NCBI GenBank assembly: GCA_050176585.1
Contig: JBFXHX010000016.1
Coordinates: forward strand, 29,436 to 93,435
From: CAYYWP01 sp050176585
Lineage (GTDB): Bacteria; Desulfobacterota; Binatia; HRBIN30; CADEER01
Length of the DNA stretch: 64,000 nt
Direction: 5' to 3'
The position numbers and the translations under genes were made by a program. Shown one piece after another: positions 57,557 through 64,000 of the stretch (position 1 is its first letter; each line of letters begins with the position of its first letter). The notes under the pieces are model-generated. The model did no database searches. It was not told the origin of the DNA and was given only the letters and a program-made list of their open reading frames with translations.

Positions 57557-58597
57557 ATGGAAGCCGTGTGGTTCGCGCTCGTCGCGGCGATGCTCACCGC
57601 GTATGTCGTGCTCGACGGCTTCGATCTGGGCGCGGGGATCATCTACCGGTACGTCGCCCGCACGCATGGCGAGCGCGCCGTCGCGTTGAGTGCCATCGAG
57701 CCGGTGTGGGATGCGAACGAAGTCTGGCTCATTGCCGCCGGCGCGCTGTACTTCGCGTTCCCGCGCCTCTACGCCGCGAGCTTCAGCGGGTTTTATCTCG
57801 GGCTGATGATGGTGCTCTGGCTGCTCATCGTGCGCGGGGTCAGTGTCGGCTTGCGATCCCAGGTCCAGCATCCGCTCTGGTGGTCGTTCTTCGACTTCGC
57901 GTTTTCCAGCCCGAGCGCGCTGCTGGCTTTCTTCTACGGCGTGGCGATCGGCAACGTGCTCCGCGGGGTGCCGCTCGGCGCCGACGGCTATTTCTTCGAG
58001 CCGCTGTGGACGGATTTCGGCGTCAGCGCCAGCCCGGGGATTCTCGACTGGTACACGCTCCTCCTCGGCGCGCTGTCATTTGCCATCCTGACGGTGCACG
58101 GCGCGCACTACGTCGCGCTGAGGACCGAAGGCGCGATCAACCGCCGCACGCGCGAGATCGCTAGAGGGGGTTGGTATCCGGTGGCCGCGCTGGCGGTCGC
58201 GAGCCTCTTCGCCACCATCTCGCTGCGACCGGAAGTGTTGGACAAGCTGCGCTCGCGGCCGTGGGGATGGCTGACGGCGGTGGCGGTGGCCAGCGCAGTA
58301 GTCGCGATGCGTATCTGTACCGCTCGCGGCCGCGACTTCGGCGCGTTTGCGGCATCCAGCGTCTTCATCATGGGCCTGGTCGCGGGCGCGGCGTTCGCGA
58401 TGTACCCGTATCTGCTGTTCGCCTCGACCGGCCCCGCGTACGGGTTGACCGTTCACTATACGAAGACTGGTGAATACAGCCTGAGCGTGGGACTGGTATG
58501 GTGGCTGTCGGGCATCGCATTGGCCGCGGGGTGTTTCGCGTTCGTGTACCGCTCCTTTCGCGGCAAGGTCGAGGCGAGCGCACCGGGGCTCTATTGA
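57557..58597 (+). CDS. cydB: cytochrome bd oxidase subunit II
   Basis: 346 residues, about eight transmembrane helices. Typical CydB blocks: YVVLDGFDLGAGIIYR, SAIEPVWDANEVWLIAAGALYFAFP, FDFAFSSPSALLAFFYG, GAHYVALRTEGAINRR and YTKTGEYSLSVGLVWW. The subunit pairs with CydA, the heme-carrying subunit, to reduce oxygen with quinol. No cydA is adjacent on either side (upstream is DUF4340, downstream the DUF3565-DUF1971 gene), so this is a solitary cydB. Start ATG 57557. Confidence 0.93.
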   Translation: MEAVWFALVAAMLTAYVVLDGFDLGAGIIYRYVARTHGERAVALSAIEPVWDANEVWLIAAGALYFAFPRLYAASFSGFYLGLMMVLWLLIVRGVSVGLRSQVQHPLWWSFFDFAFSSPSALLAFFYGVAIGNVLRGVPLGADGYFFEPLWTDFGVSASPGILDWYTLLLGALSFAILTVHGAHYVALRTEGAINRRTREIARGGWYPVAALAVASLFATISLRPEVLDKLRSRPWGWLTAVAVASAVVAMRICTARGRDFGAFAASSVFIMGLVAGAAFAMYPYLLFASTGPAYGLTVHYTKTGEYSLSVGLVWWLSGIALAAGCFAFVYRSFRGKVEASAPGLY

Positions 58598-58658
58598 ACG
58601 TCGACGGCGGATGCGATGGCAACCGCGGCGCATCGGCCGGGCAAACGGGAGGGCATGC

Positions 58659-59159
58659 GTGGATCGTCCGATCATCGGTTTCCACACGGACAGGGAGGGA
58701 CATTGGGTCGCGGAGCTCGCGTGCGGCCACGGTCAGCACGTGCGACACGACCCGCCCTTCACCACGCGACCGTGGGTGCTGACGGCTGAGGGGCGGGCCG
58801 CGCGTATGGGCGCGGTGCTCGACTGCCCGCGCTGCGACCGCCTCGAGATGCCGGACAACCACGCGCCGTATCGCCGAACAGCCGCGTTCACGGGCGAGAC
58901 CATGCCGGCGGCCCTCCGCCAACACCACACGACTCGCGCCGGGGTGTGGGCGCTCATTCACGTCCAGCGCGGCCAGCTCGAGTACCGACTGTCCACTCCC
59001 TTCGACAGCATCCAGGTCCTGGTGCCCGGCTCGCCGGGGATCGTGCCCCCGGAGGTCGAGCACGCCGTCTCGCCGCGCGGCCCGGTGGAATTCCTGGTCG
59101 AATTCTGGCGCGCGCAGAGCCAAACGGGGCCCGCGGGTTTTCAGCGGTTACGGGGTTGA
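58659..59159 (+). CDS. DUF3565-DUF1971 fusion protein
   Basis: 166 residues from GTG 58659 (GGGAGGG upstream). The first half is DUF3565: HWVAELACGHGQHVRHDPPF, RPWVLTAEGR, LDCPRCD, with Cys/His that could bind metal. The second half is DUF1971/TehB-N-like: YRRTAAFTGETMPAALRQHH and FLVEFWRAQ as a cupin-type barrel (IVPPEVEHAV). DUF1971 proteins are linked with tellurite resistance by TehB neighbours. Usually the two are separate genes; I infer a two-domain cytoplasmic metal-related protein. Confidence 0.85.
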   Translation: MDRPIIGFHTDREGHWVAELACGHGQHVRHDPPFTTRPWVLTAEGRAARMGAVLDCPRCDRLEMPDNHAPYRRTAAFTGETMPAALRQHHTTRAGVWALIHVQRGQLEYRLSTPFDSIQVLVPGSPGIVPPEVEHAVSPRGPVEFLVEFWRAQSQTGPAGFQRLRG

Positions 59160-59570
59160 GCGTTAGGGCGGAGGATCAGACGCTATTGGCTGTTTTCATG
59201 TTGGGCTGTTACGGAGAATCCGCGCGCTGCAAGCCGAAGGGGACCAGCACCGTAACAGCGGTGTCCGAGCCTAACCTCTCCCCTAACCCCTAGCCCCATT
59301 TCACGGGCGTATCCTGCACGTCGCGCCGAGCTCTACCCGGGGCTGGGCTCTCTACCTCCGGCGTAGCCGCCGCGGCCCTGTGCCGGCCGGGGCGCGGAGC
59401 GCGCGCCTTCGTCGGGTGTAGCCGCCGCAGGCGCGGCGGCTACAGCGGAGGTTGCGCGGGACGCGCACGCGGCTGTCTGCGTGCGTGCGCACTGGTCTAG
59501 GGGCGACAGAAGAAGTGTTTTCTGTGCGCGCGCTTTAGTTGTCCGGCGCCGCGCGCTACGAATCTGCCCC
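59160..59570. other. intergenic region with hairpin 59418-59443
   Basis: The 411 bp before the ABC permease contain a perfect inverted repeat, GTAGCCGCCG (59418-59427) and CGGCGGCTAC (59434-59443) with a 6-nt loop, and a partial copy of the left arm at about 59362. This looks like a short REP-type element. A C-rich stretch (CTAACCTCTCCCCTAACCCC) lies at 59271-59290. No gene seen. Confidence 0.5.
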
Positions 59571-60410
59571 ATGCGGGGGGCACAGGGTCAGGCCGCCACC
59601 GGGACGGCTCCGACGCGGCGCCCGTTGGGGGCACCGAGCCGCTGGGGGCGGCGGCGCGCCAGCTACGCATGGCTGGTGCTGCAATTCGCGCTCAAGGACT
59701 TCAAGATCCGCTACACGCACTCGCTCCTCGGCTATGCCTGGTCGGTGCTGAACCCGCTGCTGTTTTTCATCATCTACTACGTCGTATTCGCGCTCTTCAT
59801 GCGGCTCGACGTGCCCAACTACCCGGGTTTCCTCCTGCTGGGCGTCGCGCTGTGGAATTTCTTTTCTGAGGGAACCGCAAATGGCGCGGGCGCCCTGCTC
59901 GCGCGCGCGGAGTTGCTGACCAAGGTCGTTCTGCCGCGGGAGGTCATGGTGTACGCGGCCCTGTTGAGCGCCGCGCTCACCTTCACGATCAACCTCGTCG
60001 TCCTCGCGGCGCTGCTGATCGCGACCGGCACGCCGATCACCGTCACGGCCATCTGCTTTCCGCTCCTGCTGATCGATCTCGTGCTGCTGACGCTCGGCGC
60101 CGCGCTGCTGCTGGCGCCACTCTACGTGCGCTATCGGGATGTCGGCTATCTATGGAACATCATCCTGCAGGTCGGTTTCTGGCTCACGCCCATCATCTAT
60201 CTCGATCTGATGGTGCCCGAGCGGTGGCGCTGGATCGTGTGGGTGAATCCCGTCGCGCGCATCATCGGCGACAGCCGGCGGGCGCTGATCTACGGGTTGT
60301 GGCCGGGCGCGCGGGGGCTGGTAATCACGACCGCGATGGCCATGTGTCTATGCGCCTTCGGCTTCTGGGCGTTTCGCCGCATGCAAAACCGGCTCGTGGA
60401 GCATCTGTGA
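59571..60410 (+). CDS. ABC-2 permease for polysaccharide/O-antigen export
   Basis: 279 residues. Six transmembrane helices after an Arg-rich cytoplasmic start. FALKDFKIRYTHSLLGYAWSVLNPL, GVALWNFFSEGTANGAGAL and YVRYRDVGYLWNIILQVGFWLTPIIY are characteristic of TagG/Wzm-type permeases that move undecaprenol-linked polysaccharide across the inner membrane. It precedes the ATPase of the same pair by 97 bp. Start ATG 59571. Confidence 0.92.
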   Translation: MRGAQGQAATGTAPTRRPLGAPSRWGRRRASYAWLVLQFALKDFKIRYTHSLLGYAWSVLNPLLFFIIYYVVFALFMRLDVPNYPGFLLLGVALWNFFSEGTANGAGALLARAELLTKVVLPREVMVYAALLSAALTFTINLVVLAALLIATGTPITVTAICFPLLLIDLVLLTLGAALLLAPLYVRYRDVGYLWNIILQVGFWLTPIIYLDLMVPERWRWIVWVNPVARIIGDSRRALIYGLWPGARGLVITTAMAMCLCAFGFWAFRRMQNRLVEHL

Positions 60411-60507
60411 TCGCCGTGCGTGCCGGGTTCCCGCTTCCGCAGTGCCGCGCCGCGCTCGCCGCTGTTTTCGCGTGGCGCGCCGGCCAGTCGCCGCGCTAGG
60501 TTTTCGC

Positions 60508-61278
60508 ATGGCCGCGATCGAGCTGCACGACGTGCACAAGGCATTCCGGATTCCTCACGAGGTGCACACGACGATCACCGAGCGCGTGCTGAGCGGGTTT
60601 CGCCGGGTGACGTACGAGAGATTCGAAGCGCTCTGCGGGATCGATCTGACCATCGAAGCGGGGACGTTCGTCGGCGTGATCGGCGGCAACGGCTCCGGCA
60701 AATCGACGCTGCTGAAGATCGTGTCGGGTCTGCTCGAGCCGGACTGCGGCGAAGTCTCCGTCGACGGCTCGATGTCCGCGCTGCTCGAGTTGGGCCTCGG
60801 CTTCAGTCCGGAGCTGACGGTGCGCGAAAACGTCGAGCTGTACGCGGCCGTGCTCGGGTATCCGCGCCGGCAGGCCGCGCGCCGGGTCGACAGCGCCATC
60901 GAGTTCGCCGACCTGACGCGTTTTCGCGACGCCAAGCTGAAGAACCTGTCCACCGGCATGCGCGCGCGCCTCGGCTTCGCCACCGCGCTGCAGGCCGAGA
61001 GCGACATCCTGCTGCTCGACGAGATCCTCGCCGTCGGCGACTTCGACTTCCAGCAGAAGTGCCTGCAGGTGTTCGACAACCTCAAACGGCACCGGAAGAC
61101 CATCGCCCTGGTCACGCACGACCTCGGCCAGGTGCAGCGCCTCTGCGACATGGCGGTGTGGCTCGACCGCGGACGCATCGGCGCCCGCGGCGCGCCGCAG
61201 GCCGTCATTGCCGCGTATATCGACCACGTTCAGGGCGAGGCGAGCGCCGCGGCGGCGCGGAAGGGCGTCGCCGTATGA
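60508..61278 (+). CDS. ABC ATPase for polysaccharide export (Wzt/TagH type)
   Basis: 256 residues. Walker A GVIGGNGSGKSTLLKIVSG, the polysaccharide-exporter segment LLELGLGFSPELTVRENVELYAA, signature LSTGMRARLGFATAL, Walker B ILLLDEILAVGDFDFQQK, H-loop VTHDL. It lacks the C-terminal carbohydrate-binding domain of the longest Wzt proteins. Start ATG 60508; the upstream frame is open but poor. Its stop overlaps an ATG (61275) that would have been the start of the glycosyltransferase now broken downstream. Confidence 0.93.
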   Translation: MAAIELHDVHKAFRIPHEVHTTITERVLSGFRRVTYERFEALCGIDLTIEAGTFVGVIGGNGSGKSTLLKIVSGLLEPDCGEVSVDGSMSALLELGLGFSPELTVRENVELYAAVLGYPRRQAARRVDSAIEFADLTRFRDAKLKNLSTGMRARLGFATALQAESDILLLDEILAVGDFDFQQKCLQVFDNLKRHRKTIALVTHDLGQVQRLCDMAVWLDRGRIGARGAPQAVIAAYIDHVQGEASAAAARKGVAV

Positions 61279-61525
61279 CGGACGGGCGGCCGGCGCGCCA
61301 CCGAAGGGGACGGTCATCATTCTGACCTGGAACCGGGTCGATGACGTGGTGACCTGCCTGGAGAGCTTCGCTGACGTCGAGTACGCGAATTACGAAGTCG
61401 TCGTGGTCGACAACGCCTCGGCGGACGGGACCGGCGCCACCGGGCGCGAGCGCTATCCCTCGGCCACGCTGATCGTCAACGCGGACAACCTCGGCTGCGT
61501 CGGAGAGGGCCGCCTAACCCGTCGT
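61275..61525 (+). pseudogene. truncated and frameshifted family 2 glycosyltransferase
   Basis: From 61301 the frame reads KGTVIILTWNRVDDVV, then VEYANYEVVVVDNASADGT and LIVNADNLGCVGEG, the opening strands of a GT2 (GT-A) glycosyltransferase, with the DxD and all later parts missing at about 61512, where the 3' end of the sulfotransferase begins. The natural start at 61275 (ATGA overlap with the ABC ATPase stop) opens a different frame that stops after 16 residues (ending RSSF), so a one-base shift also lies in the first 30 bp. It is a remnant of the operon's glycosyltransferase. Confidence 0.75.
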
Positions 61526-62299
61526 CTACTCATATCCGAGCTGGTCGAGCAGCTCGCGAACACCGGGAAAGCTGACGATCTCCTCGACCCGCTCGGCGTG
61601 CCGCGGGTCTTTCCACTTGCCGAGCGAGCCCGTGTACAGCTGCTGGAGCGGCCCGTTGAGCGCGCGGTCCCGGCGTTTGCGGGCATGCGTGTACCAGTCG
61701 AGCACTTCCGGTGAAAGCGGCTCGTCCAGAAACGCCATCAGTCCGCGCAGCGCGGCCGCGTTGTCCATCACCAGATCCTCGTATCTGAGCGTGTGCACGC
61801 GGGCGTGGTGCCGATACGCGAGTGCCGGGCCGACGTGGTTCACCCAGCGCCGCGGCGGCACCCAGTAGGCCCCCGGCCTGGTCGGATGCACGGAGAGGCA
61901 GACGTCGCGGGCGTCGCGCACGATATGGATCACGCGCACTTCGTCGTTGAAGAAGTGCAGGATCTCGGGGATGTGCGCGATGTTCGGCGGCGACTTTTCG
62001 CACCAGCGATGCGCCAGGCGGGGAATGCGATGGAGGAGGATCTCGCGGTACAGGCGGTCGATCCGCTTTGGCCGCTCGCGCCCGAACGGATCGCGCCGCC
62101 AGCTCGTAAAGGTCCACGTCTCCCGGGGCACGACCCAGATGTGCGGATGCGCCGAGAGGATGGCGGCGAGCAGCGTGGTCCCTGAGCGCGCGCAGCCGCC
62201 GATCAGAATGGGCGGACGCGTGAGTCGCCGCTGCGCCTTGGCTTGTCCGAAGCGCAGCCAGGCCGGGGCCAGCACGCGGAATTTGAATGAGCCGTTCAT
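61526..62299 (-). CDS. PAPS-dependent sulfotransferase
   Basis: 257 residues. 5'-phosphosulfate loop in ILIGGCARSGTTLLAAILSAHP, 3'-phosphate region VIHIVRDARDVCLSVHPT, and LRYEDLVMDNAAAL as in carbohydrate and lipid sulfotransferases. Cytoplasmic, with no signal peptide. It would transfer sulfate to a sugar or lipid. It lies tail to tail with the broken glycosyltransferase, and its substrate may be the polysaccharide exported by the ABC pair. Start ATG 62299. Confidence 0.9.
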   Translation of the reverse strand: MNGSFKFRVLAPAWLRFGQAKAQRRLTRPPILIGGCARSGTTLLAAILSAHPHIWVVPRETWTFTSWRRDPFGRERPKRIDRLYREILLHRIPRLAHRWCEKSPPNIAHIPEILHFFNDEVRVIHIVRDARDVCLSVHPTRPGAYWVPPRRWVNHVGPALAYRHHARVHTLRYEDLVMDNAAALRGLMAFLDEPLSPEVLDWYTHARKRRDRALNGPLQQLYTGSLGKWKDPRHAERVEEIVSFPGVRELLDQLGYE

Positions 62300-62420
62300 G
62301 CGGCGCGCGGCCGTGGCGAGGCTGTCGTCCTCTCGCGCTCGTGCGCTCGCGCCGGCCAGCCTGGCCGCACCGGGCAGAGGAGCATAATCGTCCGCATAGG
62401 CGTTCTGCTGATCTGCGGTC

Positions 62421-62816
62421 CTAGCGCGTGAGCCAAGGCCAGAACATCCACCCCGCCCAGAGCGCGGTGAGCAGCCAAATGCCGCCGACCAGCACCGCCC
62501 CAGCGCGGCTCCGGGGACCGGCGGCGGAAAAGCGCCGCGCGGCCTCAGCCCGGTGTTCGGCTAGCAGGTCCGCCGGGATGCAGCGGATCGCCAGCGCCAG
62601 TCCGAGGGGCACCAGCACGAGGTCGTCGAGGTAGCCGAGCACCGGGACGAAGTCTGGAATGAGGTCGACCGGGCTGAGCGCGTACGCCACGGTCAGCCCG
62701 GTGACCGCCTTGGCGTACCAGGCGACGCGCGGATCGCGCGCCGCCAGGTAGAGCGCGCAGGTATCGGTTTGGAGCGCGACTGCACGCTGTCGCCATTGGG
62801 CCGGAGAGATGCTCAC
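62421..62816 (-). CDS. DUF1232 membrane protein (YkvA-like)
   Basis: 131 residues from GTG 62816. The DUF1232 segment is clear (VAYALSPVDLIPDFVPVLGYLDDL), followed by two more hydrophobic segments, the last being GGIWLLTALWAGWMFWPWL. Function unknown. The GTG start overlaps the stop of a decayed minus-strand frame (GTGA at 62813-62816), which fixes this start. The open frame upstream to 63125 is a different product and not part of this gene. Confidence 0.85.
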   Translation of the reverse strand: MSISPAQWRQRAVALQTDTCALYLAARDPRVAWYAKAVTGLTVAYALSPVDLIPDFVPVLGYLDDLVLVPLGLALAIRCIPADLLAEHRAEAARRFSAAGPRSRAGAVLVGGIWLLTALWAGWMFWPWLTR

Positions 62817-62986
62817 GGTCGCGTCGCGCTGGCTGGAGCGGCAGGCGTCTTGTACGCCACCTCGCACGGGATCTCCGGATCGCCGAGGATTTTGGTCAGG
62901 GTCATTTTCCAGGTCGCCGTGCGGTCCGCGACCGACGACGCGTTCGATTTCACTATCGAGCCCGGCAGCGCCGGGCCACTGTGAAC
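62813..62986 (-). pseudogene. C-terminal fragment of an exported protein (LppM-like end)
   Basis: After an in-frame TGA at 62987-62989, the minus strand reads LPGSIVKSNASSV, RTATWKMTLTKILG and PCEVAYKT. Sequences such as LPGxIVxSNAxxVxGxTATW occur at the end of small exported lipoproteins. The stop overlaps the DUF1232 start by GTGA, as in a working operon. Just upstream, ALQYFGNEFTV is read in another frame, consistent with a frameshift. The gene has lost its start and most of its body. Confidence 0.4.
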
Positions 62987-63087
62987 TCATTGCCGAAATA
63001 CTGCAACGCGCTCTCCGCCGTTTTGCTCGGTGCTCGTTCACCTGCGGCTTGCGAACCGCCAGGGTCGGGTGGCAGACTTGTTCAGCC

Positions 63088-63417
63088 ATGCTGCACGACG
63101 AGTCTCCCAAGCCGAAGAGCTCCAACGTATTGTCGCGGATGCCCTCCCCGCTGTCCGAAAAGAATTACTCACCAGCCTTCGAGGCCATCGTGCTGGAGGG
63201 CCTGGAGATTCTCCGCCGGACGGACAAGAAGGATTCTTCGGGAACCAGCGCGGAGCCATCGAGGGGCCCGAATCCTTCACCCGAGGCGCCCGCAAGCTCC
63301 ATGAGCTCTTTGCAGGACGAGATAGACTTGGAGACGCTCGACCTGGAGGACATGGAGGACGCCGACCCGGAGATGATCCTGGGGCTAGCCGCCCTCGCGC
63401 GGAAGTTCGGCCTGTAA
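63088..63417 (+). CDS. acidic hypothetical protein
   Basis: 109 residues starting MLHDESPKPKSSNVLSRMPS. Basic/Ser-rich first half; the middle is EAIVLEGLEILRRTD; the end is strongly acidic and helical (LQDEIDLETLDLEDMEDADPE, ending MILGLAALARKFGL). No family recognised and no clear ribosome site, though codon use is in line with neighbours. It is divergent from DUF1232. Confidence 0.5.
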   Translation: MLHDESPKPKSSNVLSRMPSPLSEKNYSPAFEAIVLEGLEILRRTDKKDSSGTSAEPSRGPNPSPEAPASSMSSLQDEIDLETLDLEDMEDADPEMILGLAALARKFGL

Positions 63418-64000
63418 CGCCGTCGCCCGCCCAACCGGCCGGCCGGCGGGGCTCGCAGATCAACCGCCTCGCCCTCGAGCGCTCTCCCGCCGGCAATGCC
63501 GGCCCTCGCAAGGTGTCCTGCTCTTCGGGCCCGATGATCGCCCGCTGATTCTCAGCCGCGCGATGTCGGCGCATGATCCCGACCGCCTCGCGTCTTCGTT
63601 CTCGAGCAACCCCGACGAGCGCTTGTCGACCATGAACCAGCGCCTCGCCACAATCGACGCGACCGCATCGAAGAGGCGCGCCGCGGCGTGGTGCCGGTGC
63701 GCCAGACCTACCGCGAGGCTGGCACCCTCTCGCGCGACCACGCGCTGCCTATGGCCGCGCTCCAGCAGGATGCGCGCTTCGATGTATACGTGTTCGAGCT
63801 GCAGGCGGCCGTACCAGCGATCCCATATCTGTAGCTGCACCGCATCGGCGCTGTCGGACGCGCAGACCTCGAGGGCCAGCGCGCGCGCATGGGCGGGCGT
63901 CTTGAGACGAGTTGCGCGGTGCCGCGCACGCGGCGCTGCATGCCCTGTGCGCCGGCTCAGCGCTCGAGCGGGCACCAGCCCGTGCCGCACTGGATGGCGT
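63418..64000. other. right-edge region, reading frame not resolved
   Basis: Two opposite frames look partly coding. On the minus strand about 63600-63930 holds VQLQIWDRWYGRLQLEHVY and ARLFDAVASIVARRWF. On the plus strand a frame with FSSNPDERLSTMNQRLATID seems to pass by a shift into EARRGVVPVRQTYREAGTLS and FDVYVFELQAAVP. I cannot choose between them; a frameshifted gene or a gene continuing past 64000 are both possible. Confidence 0.3.

Noticed and set aside
1..64000. CRISPR array, tRNA or IS element
   Set aside because: No regular short direct repeats with spacers, no cloverleaf-like sequence and no transposase motif were found by reading; a formal scan could still find a tRNA that I missed.

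Overview
The window is a GC-rich (by eye well over 60% GC) stretch of bacterial chromosome with tightly packed genes. No rRNA, tRNA, CRISPR array, prophage or intact insertion sequence was seen. The gene content suggests an uncultured deltaproteobacterium-like lineage: DUF1844, DUF493, the R3H/AAA ATPase, MYXO-CTERM-like tails, disorganised Cys repeats, and secreted proteins with a paired EF-hand module followed by a Pro/Thr linker. That EF-hand layout, together with a luciferase-like flavin oxidoreductase, recalls Candidatus Binatota/Desulfobacterota-type genomes. This placement is inference from family content, not from a marker tree.

Layout. 0-9.3 kb: housekeeping and small conserved genes (NUDIX, RidA, CoA-binding protein, purM, SpoIIIAA/R3H ATPase, HU, coaE), with two divergent members of a small unnamed family flanking coaE. 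9.6-12.6 kb: a GlpC/HdrD-like iron-sulfur oxidoreductase and an HTTM (vitamin K-dependent carboxylase-like) membrane protein. 12.8-21.6 kb: an island of secreted proteins. Three start with a signal peptide and the same paired EF-hand/dockerin-like module, then diverge into a domain of unknown fold, a double NHL propeller, or a cytochrome P460-like heme domain plus propeller. A fourth is an NHL lipoprotein, and a Cys-rich secreted protein sits among them. 21.7-28.3 kb: a flavin monooxygenase and hydrolase pair, tandem DMT exporters, TetR, a CoA-type NUDIX and a methyltransferase.

28.3-36.2 kb: a minus-strand block PBP1-TPR-tsaD-rsmA-mutM in which tsaD and rsmA start on the stop codons of the genes before them. 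It lies behind degP and DUF1844, with a strong terminator between degP and the PBP gene. 36.6-46.6 kb: histidine kinase, MltD-like lytic transglycosylase, cytidylyltransferase, isoaspartyl peptidase, a coupled trio ending in a matrixin-like protease, a shortened RecQ, a REC-histidine kinase hybrid and DUF493. 46.7-59.2 kb: ptsP, a YCF48 lipoprotein paired with an RND transporter that carries an inserted PDZ-like domain, a GldA/F/G-like ABC system with a short DUF4340 protein, a cydB with no cydA, and a DUF3565-DUF1971 fusion. 59.5-64 kb: a polysaccharide-type ABC exporter, a broken family 2 glycosyltransferase, a sulfotransferase, DUF1232, a decayed gene fragment and poorly resolved sequence at the right edge.

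The strongest leads are the EF-hand-tagged secretome next to a carboxylase-like enzyme, the RND transporter with a PDZ insert paired with a YCF48 propeller, the orphan cydB, and the traces of recent change: a 23-bp duplication truncating DegP, the glycosyltransferase remnant, and a decayed fragment upstream of DUF1232.
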